Origin: Chrysoperla carnea
Taxonomy: Eukaryota; Arthropoda; Insecta; Neuroptera; Chrysopidae
Reading direction: 5' to 3'
Assembly (NCBI RefSeq): GCF_905475395.1
Contig: NC_058340.1
Location: 64,644,181 to 64,708,180, forward strand
DNA: 64,000 nucleotides
Position numbers and translations under genes: made by a program. The notes below the pieces were generated by a model. It ran no database searches. It had not been told where the DNA came from and saw only the letters and a program-made list of their open reading frames with translations. Below, piece by piece: positions 1 through 44,834 of the stretch. Every line of letters starts with the position of its first letter. Position 1 is the first letter of the stretch.

Positions 1-2348
1 TTTTTAGAAATTGCTATTAAATAACTTTGAGACGTGTCTTAAAATTTCGAAAACAATTTTAACTGATTAATATGAATAAAAATTTTGTATACAATTTTAG
101 AAGTTTTTAAGTACTAAAAAAGTGGAATGAATGAATTTCAAAGAGTCAAGTTTGCAAATCATTGCAAAAATTAGTAAAGAAATGAAAAATTACATACTTT
201 TCTGTGTTCATATCCAACATATCGTAGTCTATTAATTAAGCATCGTTTAATTAAAAATATCGTATAATTTTAATATTCGAGGTAATTTCGATTGATTAGT
301 GAATTTCTAATCATTTTACTGAAGAAAGTAATTGGATAGCTGTTAGGAAATCATGGCAACAAGTTATTTCGATTTCTAAGCACTTATTATTGATGTGTAA
401 AACTCGTCTTATGCCATTTTTCGTATTTATAAATATATCTAGTCCGAATTAGTTAGAAATCGTAAATAAACTCAGCTATTGATACTAAAACAATCTTTAA
501 GATCGGTACACATTCGATTCCCGATAGCCTAATTTTCTACAAACAAGTTAAGAACACCAAGTAAAAAAGCTTAAAATATCGTTTAGAAGCGCTGAAAGCC
601 TGTAAGCTCAAAAACGAATGCATACTTTTATAAATCGACATTCAAAAATGGTAATTCGCTTAAAGTTTATGTCAATAATCTAGATTTAGTGTACACATCT
701 ATGACGTTATTATTTTGTTAAGTTACGTTTTTATTATTTACTTAATTTGTTTAATCAATCCGTACTCAAAATATTATTAAAAAGTGCTTTCGGATAAATA
801 AGAGCTTTAGGAGAATTGATTCTAATTGAAGGGTACGGAATACTCATTGCACAAGGTGTAAAATGGCATCTAATTATTTTGTTTTTCTCATTGGCATTAC
901 GAAATTTTATTAAGCTGTATTCTTTTGCGTGTTAAATTTGTGCAAGTGAGATTTACTATGATGTTAAGGGCGTATATTCATGAGACTTGTTATTAGAGAA
1001 AGAACAAAAAAAGGAATAATTTTAGAAAGAAAAAGTATACTGTTATCTTAAAATAAACAGAAAAAATATATACAACTTAAAATTTATACAATTTTCTATT
1101 CATTTAAAATTATTTAAAATTTACATATTGTTTCCTTATAAACGCACATAGCAAAACAGGTTGGCGAATAAACGTCCTTGAATTCCGTTTGCAAAGATGT
1201 TAATAGATAACTTCAAATATCATATCAGTTAAAACTCAAAAGGACACGCTACTTGTCTCATAGCACAAAATTATTTTTTAAAAATGCCAACGATATAAAA
1301 ATTAAACTATAACTGAATAATATTTATTACTAATAGTTAATAATAATTATGTCTGTACCTAAAAAAATGAGCTATTCAATTTTCACAAGTAAACTTTTAT
1401 TATTAAAACAAAATATATACATTATTTTTTAACCAAAAAATTTTTTTTTTGTTTTTATTATAATTATCCCATTTTTTCCTTTAAAATCCCCTTAGAATTT
1501 GAGTTATTCGAGTCAGATCTACTAATCTGAAGACCTAGAAAATTTAAAATGATGTTTTATTATCGGGCAATTAAGAAAGTACCGTTCTCGCAGGCATCGC
1601 ACGGTTGTGTAATTATCCCTTCAACTTTTAAAAATTGTAAAAAAGGATGTGTGCCTAGTGTTCATAGAAAACTTTTTTAATCTGTCATCTATCTATCCTT
1701 GTCTATTGTGAGTGACATTTCGTTTAGCCACTAACTTCATGATGTTAAAAAATTGTAAATTTTGCATCAATAAAGGTGATATGTTGGCTAATTCATGTCC
1801 ACAGGAAAATAGAATAATACAAAAAAACTGAATTACACTAGAAAATATATTTATTTTTTTAAATATAATGCTTATAAATTACAATTATTAAATAATAATA
1901 TATAGATTGGCACAAAATTGTGCAAACATTTTTTTTTTTTTAATATAACATTTTGATTCCAAAAATAATTTCTTTGATTTAATAAATTTTGTAACTTTTT
2001 TTTTTAGTAACGTATAGGGAAAATTCATTTCAAAATAAAATGTTAACAAAAAACGAAGAAAAATAAACGAATTAAATCGAAAATAGTCAAAAATTATTTT
2101 AAAAAAATTAATCCAAAAATTCTTGAAAAAATGGAATGTTAATATATTTCTGGTCAAAATTTTAAATTCTACGAAGTCGTCAAATATGAACAATTATATA
2201 TATATTTTTCTTTAAAATTTGTGTGGTTTTTTTCTTGGCTAGGCCATTTATTTTAATTTTTGTATACTCTTGTAAATGTAATTGAAGATTTTTTGTAGTA
2301 ATTCGTCAATTTTTTGTGTGTGGTTTTTTTTTTTTTTTTTTTGTAAAT
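1..2348. other. Downstream flank and 3' UTR of Chd64; no gene seen
   Basis: Very AT-rich DNA with many homopolymer runs, including long T runs near 1441-1452 and 2322-2342. The last roughly 100 bases before 2349 should be the 3' UTR of Chd64, which is read from the minus strand. An open frame on the minus strand at 1888-2193 translates to phenylalanine/lysine-rich low-complexity sequence and is not credible as a protein. Nothing else was recognised. Confidence 0.6.
2247..2252 (-). terminator. Putative polyadenylation signal of Chd64
   Basis: AATAAA on the minus strand, about 97 bases beyond the Chd64 stop codon. The hexamer is canonical, but the region is so AT-rich that other copies occur further on (for example near 1848), so the choice is an inference from distance only. 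Confidence 0.35.
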
Positions 2349-35939
<33,591 letters not shown>

Positions 35940-37480
35940 TTTTTATGATATTAAAAACTATTTTAATTAATAAATTACACTTAAAAAAAATATCACAATT
36001 TTTTTAAAAAGATAGGTGGTAATCCCAAGTTTGTATTAAATCTTTAATGCGGCACGCCACGTCTTCAGACATAAACTGAAGTTAACCGAGTCTGTAAGGC
36101 AGTAATGAAAACTCCAGCCAGCAACCAATATTCCAGTGCGCGGCAGTTTATTGTAATAATCTGTTGCATTGAGAATGAAAACGTAAGTTGATGACTTACA
36201 CGTATACAAACATACAGAATTTTGATTGATTTATGTATTTTACGTAAATTATGCGTTCGTTTGAATCATGTTTTAATTTCAAATATAAAATATTTTTGTA
36301 TATTTTTTTTTTTTTGCGGAGGGGTTTGAAGGGTTTTGAAATTTTTTAGTACACTATTGGCTGAAAATGATGTCATGGAATCAGCTAAAAATCTTCAATG
36401 ACCTTCAGACATAAGACTATAAGAGTAAAATTTTTAAGTACGATACACCTTGACTTGGTAGCAAATTCTAAAAGACTTTTTTTTCGGCTAATTTTGTTTT
36501 TTTTTTTAAGATTTTTATTTGCGTACAAAAACTATTTTATATATTCATATATACAATGAGTATGAGAACTATAAAGTTTATTTTAAGTTTTGTTTGAGAA
36601 ATATGATACTTATTAAAACTCGTTATAGTTTTATTTTTAATGCTTTTTCAAAACAGTATTGTTATCACTATTAGAATTTTTATTCATAAAAATAAAAGTA
36701 GGGCATTCGAAATGTGTGAGGTAATGATTACCGGTTTTTGAATACAATAATTTTAATTCATTATTCGTAACAGTCATCTTATCTTGTGTTATGCAATTTG
36801 AATTACTTACATGGTCTAACCTATGCCTAGCTTTTATACACTATATCTAAAGTTTAGGATACTGAAAAACAAATCTTAAGAATCGAGTAAATTGAGAAAT
36901 ATGATAATTACTAAAAACTCGTAATAGTTATATTTTGAATTCTTTTTCAAAATACTATGGTTATCAATATTAGATTTTTATTCATAAAAATAAAAGTAGG
37001 ACATTCGAAATGTGTAAGTAATGATAACCGGTTTTTGGCCATTTTATCTTGTGCTATGCAATTTACATTACATACGTGGTCTAATCGATGCCTAGCTTTT
37101 TATACACTATACCTAAAATATAAAATACTGAAAAACAAATCGTAAGATTCAAACAAAAAAAAAGTTGGATTGAATCTCTTTAGAAACTTACGGATTTATC
37201 AAAAACTTTGCAAAATTATAAATTATGAATATTTTTCGTTCTATTAGTGTGATGATGTAAAGGCAATAATTTTTTTCGTGTTCCGTTTTCAACTTGAAAA
37301 CATTTCTAAACAAAAATTATTTAGAGGCACGTTTATTATAACTAAAAGAAATTTAGTGAATTATCTAATTTATGGAAAAAATGTCCAGATATCTAATTTT
37401 TACGCTAGTATGATTTACGCTCAATTAATAATATTGGGTCTGAAATAATATGCAGATATGTAACTGCTATGGCAGAGATG
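35940..37480. other. Chd64 5' flank, probable promoter region
   Basis: Upstream of the Chd64 start codon (minus strand) and of the Hsp70 inverted repeat. The first 130 bases are presumably 5' UTR. The block 36060-36180 has higher GC than its surroundings and is the likeliest promoter, but I see no convincing TATA or initiator. The rest holds the tandem duplication described separately. Confidence 0.5.
36593..37150. repeat. Tandem duplication, two units of about 270-300 bp
   Basis: Unit 1 (36593-36890) and unit 2 (36891-37150) both run from TTGAGAAATATGATA-like sequence through TTTTTATTCATAAAAATAAA, CATTCGAAATGTGT, CCGGTTTTTG and ATGCCTAGCTTTT to ACTGAAAAACAAATC. Unit 2 has lost about 35 bases in the middle. 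Direct orientation, diverged at many positions. It lies between Chd64 and Hsp70. Confidence 0.8.
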
Positions 37481-37536
37481 AAAAGAATTGAGGGTGTAGG
37501 AAATAAAACCAAATATTTTTTTATAAAAATAAATAA

Positions 37537-37542
37537 TTTATT
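37537..37542 (-). terminator. Polyadenylation signal of left Hsp70
   Basis: AATAAA on the minus strand about 150 bases after the stop codon, in a stretch (TTTTACAATAAATTATTTA) that is also conserved in the right Hsp70 copy although the UTRs are otherwise diverged. Confidence 0.6.
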
Positions 37543-37690
37543 GTAAAAAATTAAATTAATCTAGCCCAATAGATATTAACATAGTAAAAAGACTAGGAAC
37601 AACAAAATATAAATAAATCAGTCTTATAGAATTAACAAAAAATTTTGAAAATTAATGTCCGAAAAGAAATTAAACTAAATTTTGAAGAGC

Positions 37691-39652
37691 TTAATCAACT
37701 TCTTCGATCGTTGGACCTCTTGATTGTTGCTGGCCACCAAATCCACCATACTGTTGACCACAACTAGCTCCACCAGGGAATCCACCAGTACCAGGTGGCA
37801 TTTGTGGACCACCGGCTCCGGCTCCTCCATGTAATTTTGTCATGATTGGACCACAAGTTTTTGTTAATTCTTTCATGCGATATTCAATTTCTGATTTATC
37901 AGCCAAACGATTGTTGTCCAACCATTGTAGAGCATTCTCGCATTCTGAATTGATCTTCTCTTTATCGCTTGAATCCAATTTGTCGCCAGAATCTTCTACG
38001 GCTTGTTTCAAATTGAAGATGTAACCTTCGAGTTGATTTCTTGCTGCAATTACTTCTCGTTGCCGTTCATCCTCTTCTTTGTATTTCTCAGCTTCGGCCA
38101 ACATTCTATCGATCTCTTTCTGAGATAATCGACCTTTGTCGTTTTTGATGGTGATGTTCTTTGAATTGCCACTGCTGCTGTCCTTGGCCGATACATTCAA
38201 TATACCATTGGCATCCAAGTCGAATGTTACTTCAATTTTGGGTACACCTCGTGGAGCTGGTGGGATTCCAGTTAAATCGAATGTTCCCAACAAGTTGTTA
38301 TCCTTGGTCATCGCCCGTTCACCTTCAAACACTTGAATGGTGACAGCTGGTTGATTATCTGAGTATGTGGTGAAGGTTTGTGTTTGTTTGCATGGAATAC
38401 GGGCATTACGCTCGATGATTTTCGTCATTACACCACCAGCTGTTTCAATACCCAACGATAATGGTGTTACATCTACTAAGAGCACATCTTGAATCTTCGA
38501 ATCGGATGATCCTGTTAGAATTGCAGCTTGAACCGCAGCACCATAAGCTACTGCTTCATCTGGATTGATTGATAAGTTCAGTGACTTGCCGCAGAAATAA
38601 TTTTGGAGTAATGATTGTATTTTTGGAATTCTTGTTGATCCACCAACCAAGACGACGTCATGAATTGCTCCCTTGTCCAATTTGGCATCAGCCAAAGCCT
38701 TCTCAACTGGTTGTAATGTGCCACGGAATAAATCTGAGCACAATTCTTCGAAACGAGCTCTTGATATTTTCGTGTAGTAATCAATGCCTTCAAACAAAGC
38801 ATCGATTTCAATGGTTGCCTCCGTACTCGATGACAACGTACGTTTGGCTCGTTCAGCTGCCGTTCTTAAACGCCGTAGTGCTCGTGGATTGCTGCGTAAA
38901 TCTTTCTTGTATTTTCGTTTGAATTCATCGGCGAAATGATTTACTAGCCGATTGTCGAAGTCTTCACCACCCAAATGTGTGTCACCAGCTGTGGATCTTA
39001 CTTCAAATAAGGAACCTTCGTCAATTGTTAAAATGGACACATCAAAGGTTCCACCACCCAAATCGAATATTAATACATTTCGTTCGCCTTTCAAGTTCTT
39101 GTCCAATCCATATGCTAACGCAGCCGCTGTTGGTTCGTTGATAATTCGTAGCACATTCAATCCAGCTATCGCTCCCGCGTCTTTTGTCGCTTGACGTTGT
39201 GAATCGTTGAAGTATGCTGGCACTGTGATTACAGCATCTCGAACATCTTGTCCTAAATATGCTTCAGCTGTTTGTTTCATTTTTGTAAGGACCATTGAAC
39301 TGATTTCTTCTGGTGCAAAACGTTTCACTTCTCCTTTGAATTCTACTTGTATTTTTGGTTTGCCACAATCGTTGATCACTTTGAATGGCCAATGTTTCAT
39401 ATCTGCTTGTATTTTTGGATCGTCGAATTTTCGACCAATTAAACGTTTTGCATCGAACACGGTGTTCTGTGGATTCATTGCTACTTGATTTTTCGCCGCA
39501 TCGCCGATTAATCGTTCTGTATCACTGAATGCCACATATGAAGGTGTTGTTCGATTCCCTTGGTCATTCGCAATTATTTCCACTTTTCCTTGTTGCCATA
39601 CACCAACACAGGAGTATGTTGTTCCCAAATCAATACCAATTGCAGGTGCCAT
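37691..39652 (-). CDS. Hsp70: Heat-inducible cytosolic Hsp70, left copy
   Basis: Intronless, 653 residues. ATP-dependent chaperone that binds exposed hydrophobic peptides together with J-proteins and exchange factors. Visible marks are the first family signature [12 protein letters not shown] near residue 7, the second, [13 protein letters not shown], near 200, the third, [14 protein letters not shown], near 335, a glycine-rich tail and the C-terminal EEVD that marks cytosolic members. The start is ATG at 39652 ([10 protein letters not shown]). An upstream in-frame ATG adding MLKRNKIK is rejected because family members begin at MAPAIG or similar and the leader is A-rich untranslated sequence. 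A heat-shock element and TATA box lie upstream. It differs from the right copy by only two residues, DSSDKEK for DSSHKEK and PPGTGG for PPGAGG, both near the C terminus. Confidence 0.97.
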   Translation of the reverse strand: MAPAIGIDLGTTYSCVGVWQQGKVEIIANDQGNRTTPSYVAFSDTERLIGDAAKNQVAMNPQNTVFDAKRLIGRKFDDPKIQADMKHWPFKVINDCGKPKIQVEFKGEVKRFAPEEISSMVLTKMKQTAEAYLGQDVRDAVITVPAYFNDSQRQATKDAGAIAGLNVLRIINEPTAAALAYGLDKNLKGERNVLIFDLGGGTFDVSILTIDEGSLFEVRSTAGDTHLGGEDFDNRLVNHFADEFKRKYKKDLRSNPRALRRLRTAAERAKRTLSSSTEATIEIDALFEGIDYYTKISRARFEELCSDLFRGTLQPVEKALADAKLDKGAIHDVVLVGGSTRIPKIQSLLQNYFCGKSLNLSINPDEAVAYGAAVQAAILTGSSDSKIQDVLLVDVTPLSLGIETAGGVMTKIIERNARIPCKQTQTFTTYSDNQPAVTIQVFEGERAMTKDNNLLGTFDLTGIPPAPRGVPKIEVTFDLDANGILNVSAKDSSSGNSKNITIKNDKGRLSQKEIDRMLAEAEKYKEEDERQREVIAARNQLEGYIFNLKQAVEDSGDKLDSSDKEKINSECENALQWLDNNRLADKSEIEYRMKELTKTCGPIMTKLHGGAGAGGPQMPPGTGGFPGGASCGQQYGGFGGQQQSRGPTIEEVD

Positions 39653-39824
39653 TTTGATTTTGTTTCTTTTCAACAATACTTTGCTTTACAACAATTAAAA
39701 TATTCACTTTGTATATAAGTCGCTTTGTATAAAGTCGTTTAGTTATAACAATTGCTTATTGCTTGTTATATCTGATTGCTTCGTGTATTCGTATTATTCT
39801 GTTGTTGATCGCGTCACACACTCA

Positions 39825-39832
39825 CTTATATA
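39825..39832 (-). promoter_or_regulatory. TATA box of left Hsp70
   Basis: TATATAAG on the minus strand, about 173 bases before the start codon and 14 bases from the heat-shock element. It is the exact mirror of the right copy's box. A start site some 30 bases downstream would give a 5' leader of about 145 bases. Confidence 0.85.
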
Positions 39833-39846
39833 CTATTCTCGTACTT

Positions 39847-39871
39847 CTTCTAGAACAGTCTAGAGCGTTCT
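39847..39871 (-). promoter_or_regulatory. Heat-shock element of left Hsp70
   Basis: Five alternating pentamers of the nGAAn/nTTCn type, read on the minus strand as aGAAc gCTCt aGACt gTTCt aGAAg, the binding array for heat-shock factor trimers. Two units deviate by one base. Spacing to the TATA box is as in other insect Hsp70 promoters. Confidence 0.85.
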
Positions 39872-40213
39872 ACTGTATTCTGTATACTTCTATAGCACAC
39901 ATATCAATACAAATGTACGTTGATGCGCTAGACCATAATCAATGCGCTTCAATGTGTTTGTGTACAAACAGTCGATAAACAGAGAACACACTAGATTGTT
40001 CCATTACCTTCTCAATATTGTTGTTGCTTCTTTATTCAACATATAATCCTTGATATATGTTTGACTCATTCTATCATAAAATAACGTATTATATTTTGCA
40101 TTTGCTAGAATATACAAGATATATGAAATGGTTAAACAAAGTTCAATGTATTGTGATGTTACATATTGTAAACAAAGTAAGAACTATAAATATCATTTTC
40201 TCGATGTTTCTAT

Positions 40214-41544
40214 GCAATTGTTTCTACTAAAATGCATTTCTGCATTTCTGCAATATATAAATTGCATGTTCGACGTTGATTAAATTTTATTGACGTAATA
40301 TTATATTGTTTTAGAATGAAAATATTCTAGAATCAGGAATATTAATGATATTATGTTTTCAATGTTTTTATTATAACAATTAATATACCTTGATGAAATG
40401 GTTTTTTCGATGTATCCCAAAAAATTCAAGGGCTTATTTAAATTTAGATTAGTTTTAAAACATAGGTCAAAATGTTTTTGTTCAAGCTTTTCAGAAATAC
40501 TTGTATGCTAGACTATTTTGTTTTACTCGAAAAATACATCTAACTTTATTAGAAGCAAAGAGTTAATATCAAATTCTTTTCAGTAGTTTTTTCTCTTTAA
40601 AAGTACTTTTAAAATATTGAATGAGATAAGTAAAGGGTTGAAAAATTACAAAAGATAGATGTTCAAAATATAAAAGAAAAAATTACAGACATTTTGTAGA
40701 CAAACAAGTCTTTTCATTGATGAAAAAATAAAAAAATATTTCTTTATACTTTTTATGTCTTTTGTGAAACGACGCGACGGTTGCATCTTTCATCACTTGA
40801 AGGATGTAGATATAATTAGCAAAAAAACTTGTAATTATTGAATCCAGTGCCGTAGCAATCATGTTTTGCGTAGGGCGTAAAAATGAGAACAGAAAATAAT
40901 TTTGAGAAGTAGGTCTCTCAAGCAGAAAATCTCTTGAAGAAATCGTAGCCTACAAAACCTCGCTACCAAGGATTGGAAAATATCATCAACGCTCGGGAGG
41001 GGTATACCGAGCTTATTAGTCGACACCGATAAAAGCTTTTAGTCCTTGTATTTAGCTGCCCATAAGGTATGAGAAATTTAAATGCGTCTCGAACTTTCAA
41101 ATTGATTTTGAAAAGTTTTTGACCCGATCCTATTTCTAATTATTTTAAAAAGCATATGATGCGACAGCCACGAAAATTATAAGTGTTTAAAAAATTTTAA
41201 TGGAAACAATAAATTGAATTTAAATAAGCAAATTTTATAAGGTGGAAGTAATCTATAAGCATTTTTTTAAGTGGGGTCAAACAAAATTTATCTTATTGAA
41301 TCTTTCATTAATATTGGCCGACTTGAACCACATCTGAATCATTTCGTGAGTGGGATCAAATATTTTGTATAAAATAAAAAACTAAAACAGTTTCTATCTT
41401 TACTTCAAAATTGTAAAAGTTCAGTTAAGGCTTTGAATACGACACAAAAAAAAAACATTTATCCAGATATCTGTAAAGTTATGGTAGTCCATTTTTACAT
41501 TGTATTAAAATTTTCTAGCAAACCATTTTTCATTGAAAAAAACA
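40214..41544. other. Spacer between the Hsp70 arms
   Basis: 1.33 kb of AT-rich sequence that is not part of the inverted repeat. I see no open frame of substance and no recognised repeat. It separates two divergent heat-shock promoters and is the loop of the large palindrome. Confidence 0.7.
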
Positions 41545-41886
41545 CTAGAAACTTCGAGAAAATGATATTTATAGTTCTTACTTTGTTTACAATATGTAAC
41601 ATCACAATACATTGAACTTTGTTTAACCATTTCATATATCTTGTATATTCTAGCAAATGCAAAATATAATACGTTATTTTATGATAGAATGAGTCAAACA
41701 TATATCAAGGATTATATGTTGAATAAAGAAGCAACAACAATATTGAGAAGGTAATGGAACAATCTAGTGTGTTCTCTGTTTATCGACTGTTTGTACACAA
41801 ACACATTGAAGCGCATTGATTATGGTCTAGCGCATCAACGTACATTTGTATTGATATGTGTGCTATAGAAGTATACAGAATACAGT

Positions 41887-41911
41887 AGAACGCTCTAGAC
41901 TGTTCTAGAAG
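41887..41911 (+). promoter_or_regulatory. Heat-shock element of right Hsp70
   Basis: aGAAc gCTCt aGACt gTTCt aGAAg, five contiguous alternating pentamers, identical to the mirrored site of the left copy. Confidence 0.85.
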
Positions 41912-41925
41912 AAGTACGAGAATAG

Positions 41926-41933
41926 TATATAAG
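41926..41933 (+). promoter_or_regulatory. TATA box of right Hsp70
   Basis: TATATAAG, 14 bases after the heat-shock element and about 173 bases before the start codon. Confidence 0.85.
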
Positions 41934-42105
41934 TGAGTGTGTGACGCGATCAACAACAGAATAATACGAATACACGAAGCAATCAGATATAACAAGCAAT
42001 AAGCAATTGTTATAACTAAACGACTTTATACAAAGCGACTTATATACAAAGTGAATATTTTAATTGTTGTAAAGCAAAGTATTGTTGAAAAGAAACAAAA
42101 TCAAA

Positions 42106-44067
42106 ATGGCACCTGCAATTGGTATTGATTTGGGAACAACATACTCCTGTGTTGGTGTATGGCAACAAGGAAAAGTGGAAATAATTGCGAATGACCAAGG
42201 GAATCGAACAACACCTTCATATGTGGCATTCAGTGATACAGAACGATTAATCGGCGATGCGGCGAAAAATCAAGTAGCAATGAATCCACAGAACACCGTG
42301 TTCGATGCAAAACGTTTAATTGGTCGAAAATTCGACGATCCAAAAATACAAGCAGATATGAAACATTGGCCATTCAAAGTGATCAACGATTGTGGCAAAC
42401 CAAAAATACAAGTAGAATTCAAAGGAGAAGTGAAACGTTTTGCACCAGAAGAAATCAGTTCAATGGTCCTTACAAAAATGAAACAAACAGCTGAAGCATA
42501 TTTAGGACAAGATGTTCGAGATGCTGTAATCACAGTGCCAGCATACTTCAACGATTCACAACGTCAAGCGACAAAAGACGCGGGAGCGATAGCTGGATTG
42601 AATGTGCTACGAATTATCAACGAACCAACAGCGGCTGCGTTAGCATATGGATTGGACAAGAACTTGAAAGGCGAACGAAATGTATTAATATTCGATTTGG
42701 GTGGTGGAACCTTTGATGTGTCCATTTTAACAATTGACGAAGGTTCCTTATTTGAAGTAAGATCCACAGCTGGTGACACACATTTGGGTGGTGAAGACTT
42801 CGACAATCGGCTAGTAAATCATTTCGCCGATGAATTCAAACGAAAATACAAGAAAGATTTACGCAGCAATCCACGAGCACTACGGCGTTTAAGAACGGCA
42901 GCTGAACGAGCCAAACGTACGTTGTCATCGAGTACGGAGGCAACCATTGAAATCGATGCTTTGTTTGAAGGCATTGATTACTACACGAAAATATCAAGAG
43001 CTCGTTTCGAAGAATTGTGCTCAGATTTATTCCGTGGCACATTACAACCAGTTGAGAAGGCTTTGGCTGATGCCAAATTGGACAAGGGAGCAATTCATGA
43101 CGTCGTCTTGGTTGGTGGATCAACAAGAATTCCAAAAATACAATCATTACTCCAAAATTATTTCTGCGGCAAGTCACTGAACTTATCAATCAATCCAGAT
43201 GAAGCAGTAGCTTATGGTGCTGCGGTTCAAGCTGCAATTCTAACAGGATCATCCGATTCGAAGATTCAAGATGTGCTCTTAGTAGATGTAACACCATTAT
43301 CGTTGGGTATTGAAACAGCTGGTGGTGTAATGACGAAAATCATCGAGCGTAATGCCCGTATTCCATGCAAACAAACACAAACCTTCACCACATACTCAGA
43401 TAATCAACCAGCTGTCACCATTCAAGTGTTTGAAGGTGAACGGGCGATGACCAAGGATAACAACTTGTTGGGAACATTCGATTTAACTGGAATCCCACCA
43501 GCTCCACGAGGTGTACCCAAAATTGAAGTAACATTCGACTTGGATGCCAATGGTATATTGAATGTATCGGCCAAGGACAGCAGCAGTGGCAATTCAAAGA
43601 ACATCACCATCAAAAACGACAAAGGTCGATTATCTCAGAAAGAGATCGATAGAATGTTGGCCGAAGCTGAGAAATACAAAGAAGAGGATGAACGGCAACG
43701 AGAAGTAATTGCAGCAAGAAATCAACTCGAAGGTTACATCTTCAATTTGAAACAAGCCGTAGAAGATTCTGGCGACAAATTGGATTCAAGCCATAAAGAG
43801 AAGATCAATTCAGAATGCGAAAATGCGCTACAATGGTTGGACAACAATCGTTTGGCTGATAAATCAGAAATTGAATATCGCATGAAAGAATTAACAAAAA
43901 CTTGTGGTCCAATCATGACTAAATTACATGGAGGAGCCGGAGCCGGTGGTCCACAAATGCCACCTGGTGCTGGTGGATTCCCTGGTGGAGCTAGTTGTGG
44001 TCAACAGTATGGTGGATTTGGTGGCCAGCAACAATCAAGAGGTCCAACGATCGAAGAAGTTGATTAA
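42106..44067 (+). CDS. Hsp70: Heat-inducible cytosolic Hsp70, right copy
   Basis: Intronless, 653 residues, head to head with the left copy and 2.45 kb from it start to start. It has the same family signatures, ATPase domain (about 1-385), substrate-binding domain (about 395-510), helical lid and EEVD end. It carries His in place of Asp in DSSHKEK of the lid and Ala for Thr in the glycine-rich tail. Lack of introns lets it be expressed during heat stress when splicing fails (known for the family). The coding start is the ATG of MAPAIG; eight codons of open frame upstream are not thought to be used. Confidence 0.97.
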   Translation: MAPAIGIDLGTTYSCVGVWQQGKVEIIANDQGNRTTPSYVAFSDTERLIGDAAKNQVAMNPQNTVFDAKRLIGRKFDDPKIQADMKHWPFKVINDCGKPKIQVEFKGEVKRFAPEEISSMVLTKMKQTAEAYLGQDVRDAVITVPAYFNDSQRQATKDAGAIAGLNVLRIINEPTAAALAYGLDKNLKGERNVLIFDLGGGTFDVSILTIDEGSLFEVRSTAGDTHLGGEDFDNRLVNHFADEFKRKYKKDLRSNPRALRRLRTAAERAKRTLSSSTEATIEIDALFEGIDYYTKISRARFEELCSDLFRGTLQPVEKALADAKLDKGAIHDVVLVGGSTRIPKIQSLLQNYFCGKSLNLSINPDEAVAYGAAVQAAILTGSSDSKIQDVLLVDVTPLSLGIETAGGVMTKIIERNARIPCKQTQTFTTYSDNQPAVTIQVFEGERAMTKDNNLLGTFDLTGIPPAPRGVPKIEVTFDLDANGILNVSAKDSSSGNSKNITIKNDKGRLSQKEIDRMLAEAEKYKEEDERQREVIAARNQLEGYIFNLKQAVEDSGDKLDSSHKEKINSECENALQWLDNNRLADKSEIEYRMKELTKTCGPIMTKLHGGAGAGGPQMPPGAGGFPGGASCGQQYGGFGGQQQSRGPTIEEVD

Positions 44068-44218
44068 GCTCTTCAAAATTTAGTTTAATTTCTTTTTGGC
44101 CTTAATTTTTAAAATTTATTGTTTGTTTAAAATTATATAAGACTGATTTATTATTTTTTTGTTGTTCCTAGTCTCTAACTATGTTAAAATCTAGCCCAAT
44201 TTTTATTTAATTTTTTAC

Positions 44219-44224
44219 AATAAA
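44219..44224 (+). terminator. Polyadenylation signal of right Hsp70
   Basis: AATAAA about 152 bases after the stop, in the UTR segment still alignable with the left copy. Confidence 0.6.
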
Positions 44225-44285
44225 TTATTTATTTTTATTAAAAAAAAATATTTGGTTTTATTTCCTACACCCTCAATTCTTTTTC

Positions 44286-44834
44286 AGGTTTTTAATAGTT
44301 GCATATATTCTGGCTTGTCAAAGACTTATCGGCTGTAACAGTGTAACAAACTTTATCCCCTTTTTGCATCTTTAATATTTTACAAAATATTTAGTTTTTT
44401 AACTTTTTCTCAATGATTTATCTGTTTGAAATTTATCAAAAATCATTTTTTCGTTTTGTCAATGATTCATCTATTTTCGACTAATTGCAAATACTTAGAA
44501 AAATATTAGATATTTAATAATCCAAACAGGAAATGCTAGAAGATGATTAACGCATAATATAACATGCACTTTGTTCTTCTGAAAGCTGAAAGTCTAGCCT
44601 ATCAACAAATTGAAACTTTAAAAAACTAAATAACAATGGTCAACAATGGTTTCAAATGGTTGAAGAAAAATTCAAATTATGGTGGCTGACAACTGGTAAT
44701 TATTACGCATGTCACAGTTTTGAATGATAGATTGAGGTTATAAAGAATAAAGGATTGTAATTTGAGGTTAAAACAAAAAAAGTTATCTAAAAAATTTGTT
44801 CACTGTTCAAAATATCGAAAAAAAATTATTAATT
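44286..44834. other. Hsp70-PTCD2 intergenic region
   Basis: Right end of the inverted repeat to the PTCD2 start. AT-rich with no open frame or repeat recognised. The PTCD2 promoter must lie in its second half; no TATA box stands out, as expected of a housekeeping gene. Confidence 0.5.

Larger units (their letters stand above)
37481..40213 (-). repeat. Left arm of the Hsp70 inverted repeat
   Basis: This 2.7 kb arm mirrors 41545-44285 about an axis at 40879. The arms cover the 5' flank beyond the promoter, the whole coding region and the 3' UTR. Identity appears complete over promoter and most of the coding sequence, then falls in the last couple of hundred coding bases and is poor, with indels, in the 3' UTR. 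Confidence 0.9.
41545..44285 (+). repeat. Right arm of the Hsp70 inverted repeat
   Basis: Mirror of 37481-40213. Open frames antisense to the gene that span the first three quarters of the coding region are identical in both arms, showing that nucleotides match there. The antisense frame over the last quarter (43734-43916) already differs. Confidence 0.9.

Noticed and set aside
1888-2193. 101-codon minus-strand frame
   Set aside because: Phenylalanine/lysine low-complexity translation in AT-rich flank; no family resemblance.
37842-39488. Antisense and out-of-frame open frames across the left Hsp70 gene, and their mirrors in the right copy
   Set aside because: Shadows of the strongly biased Hsp70 coding sequence; useful only to show that the two arms are identical.
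39653-39676. Eight-codon N-terminal extension (MLKRNKIK) of both Hsp70 frames
   Set aside because: Cytosolic Hsp70s begin at [10 protein letters not shown] or close to it; the extension is an A-rich leader that happens to be open.
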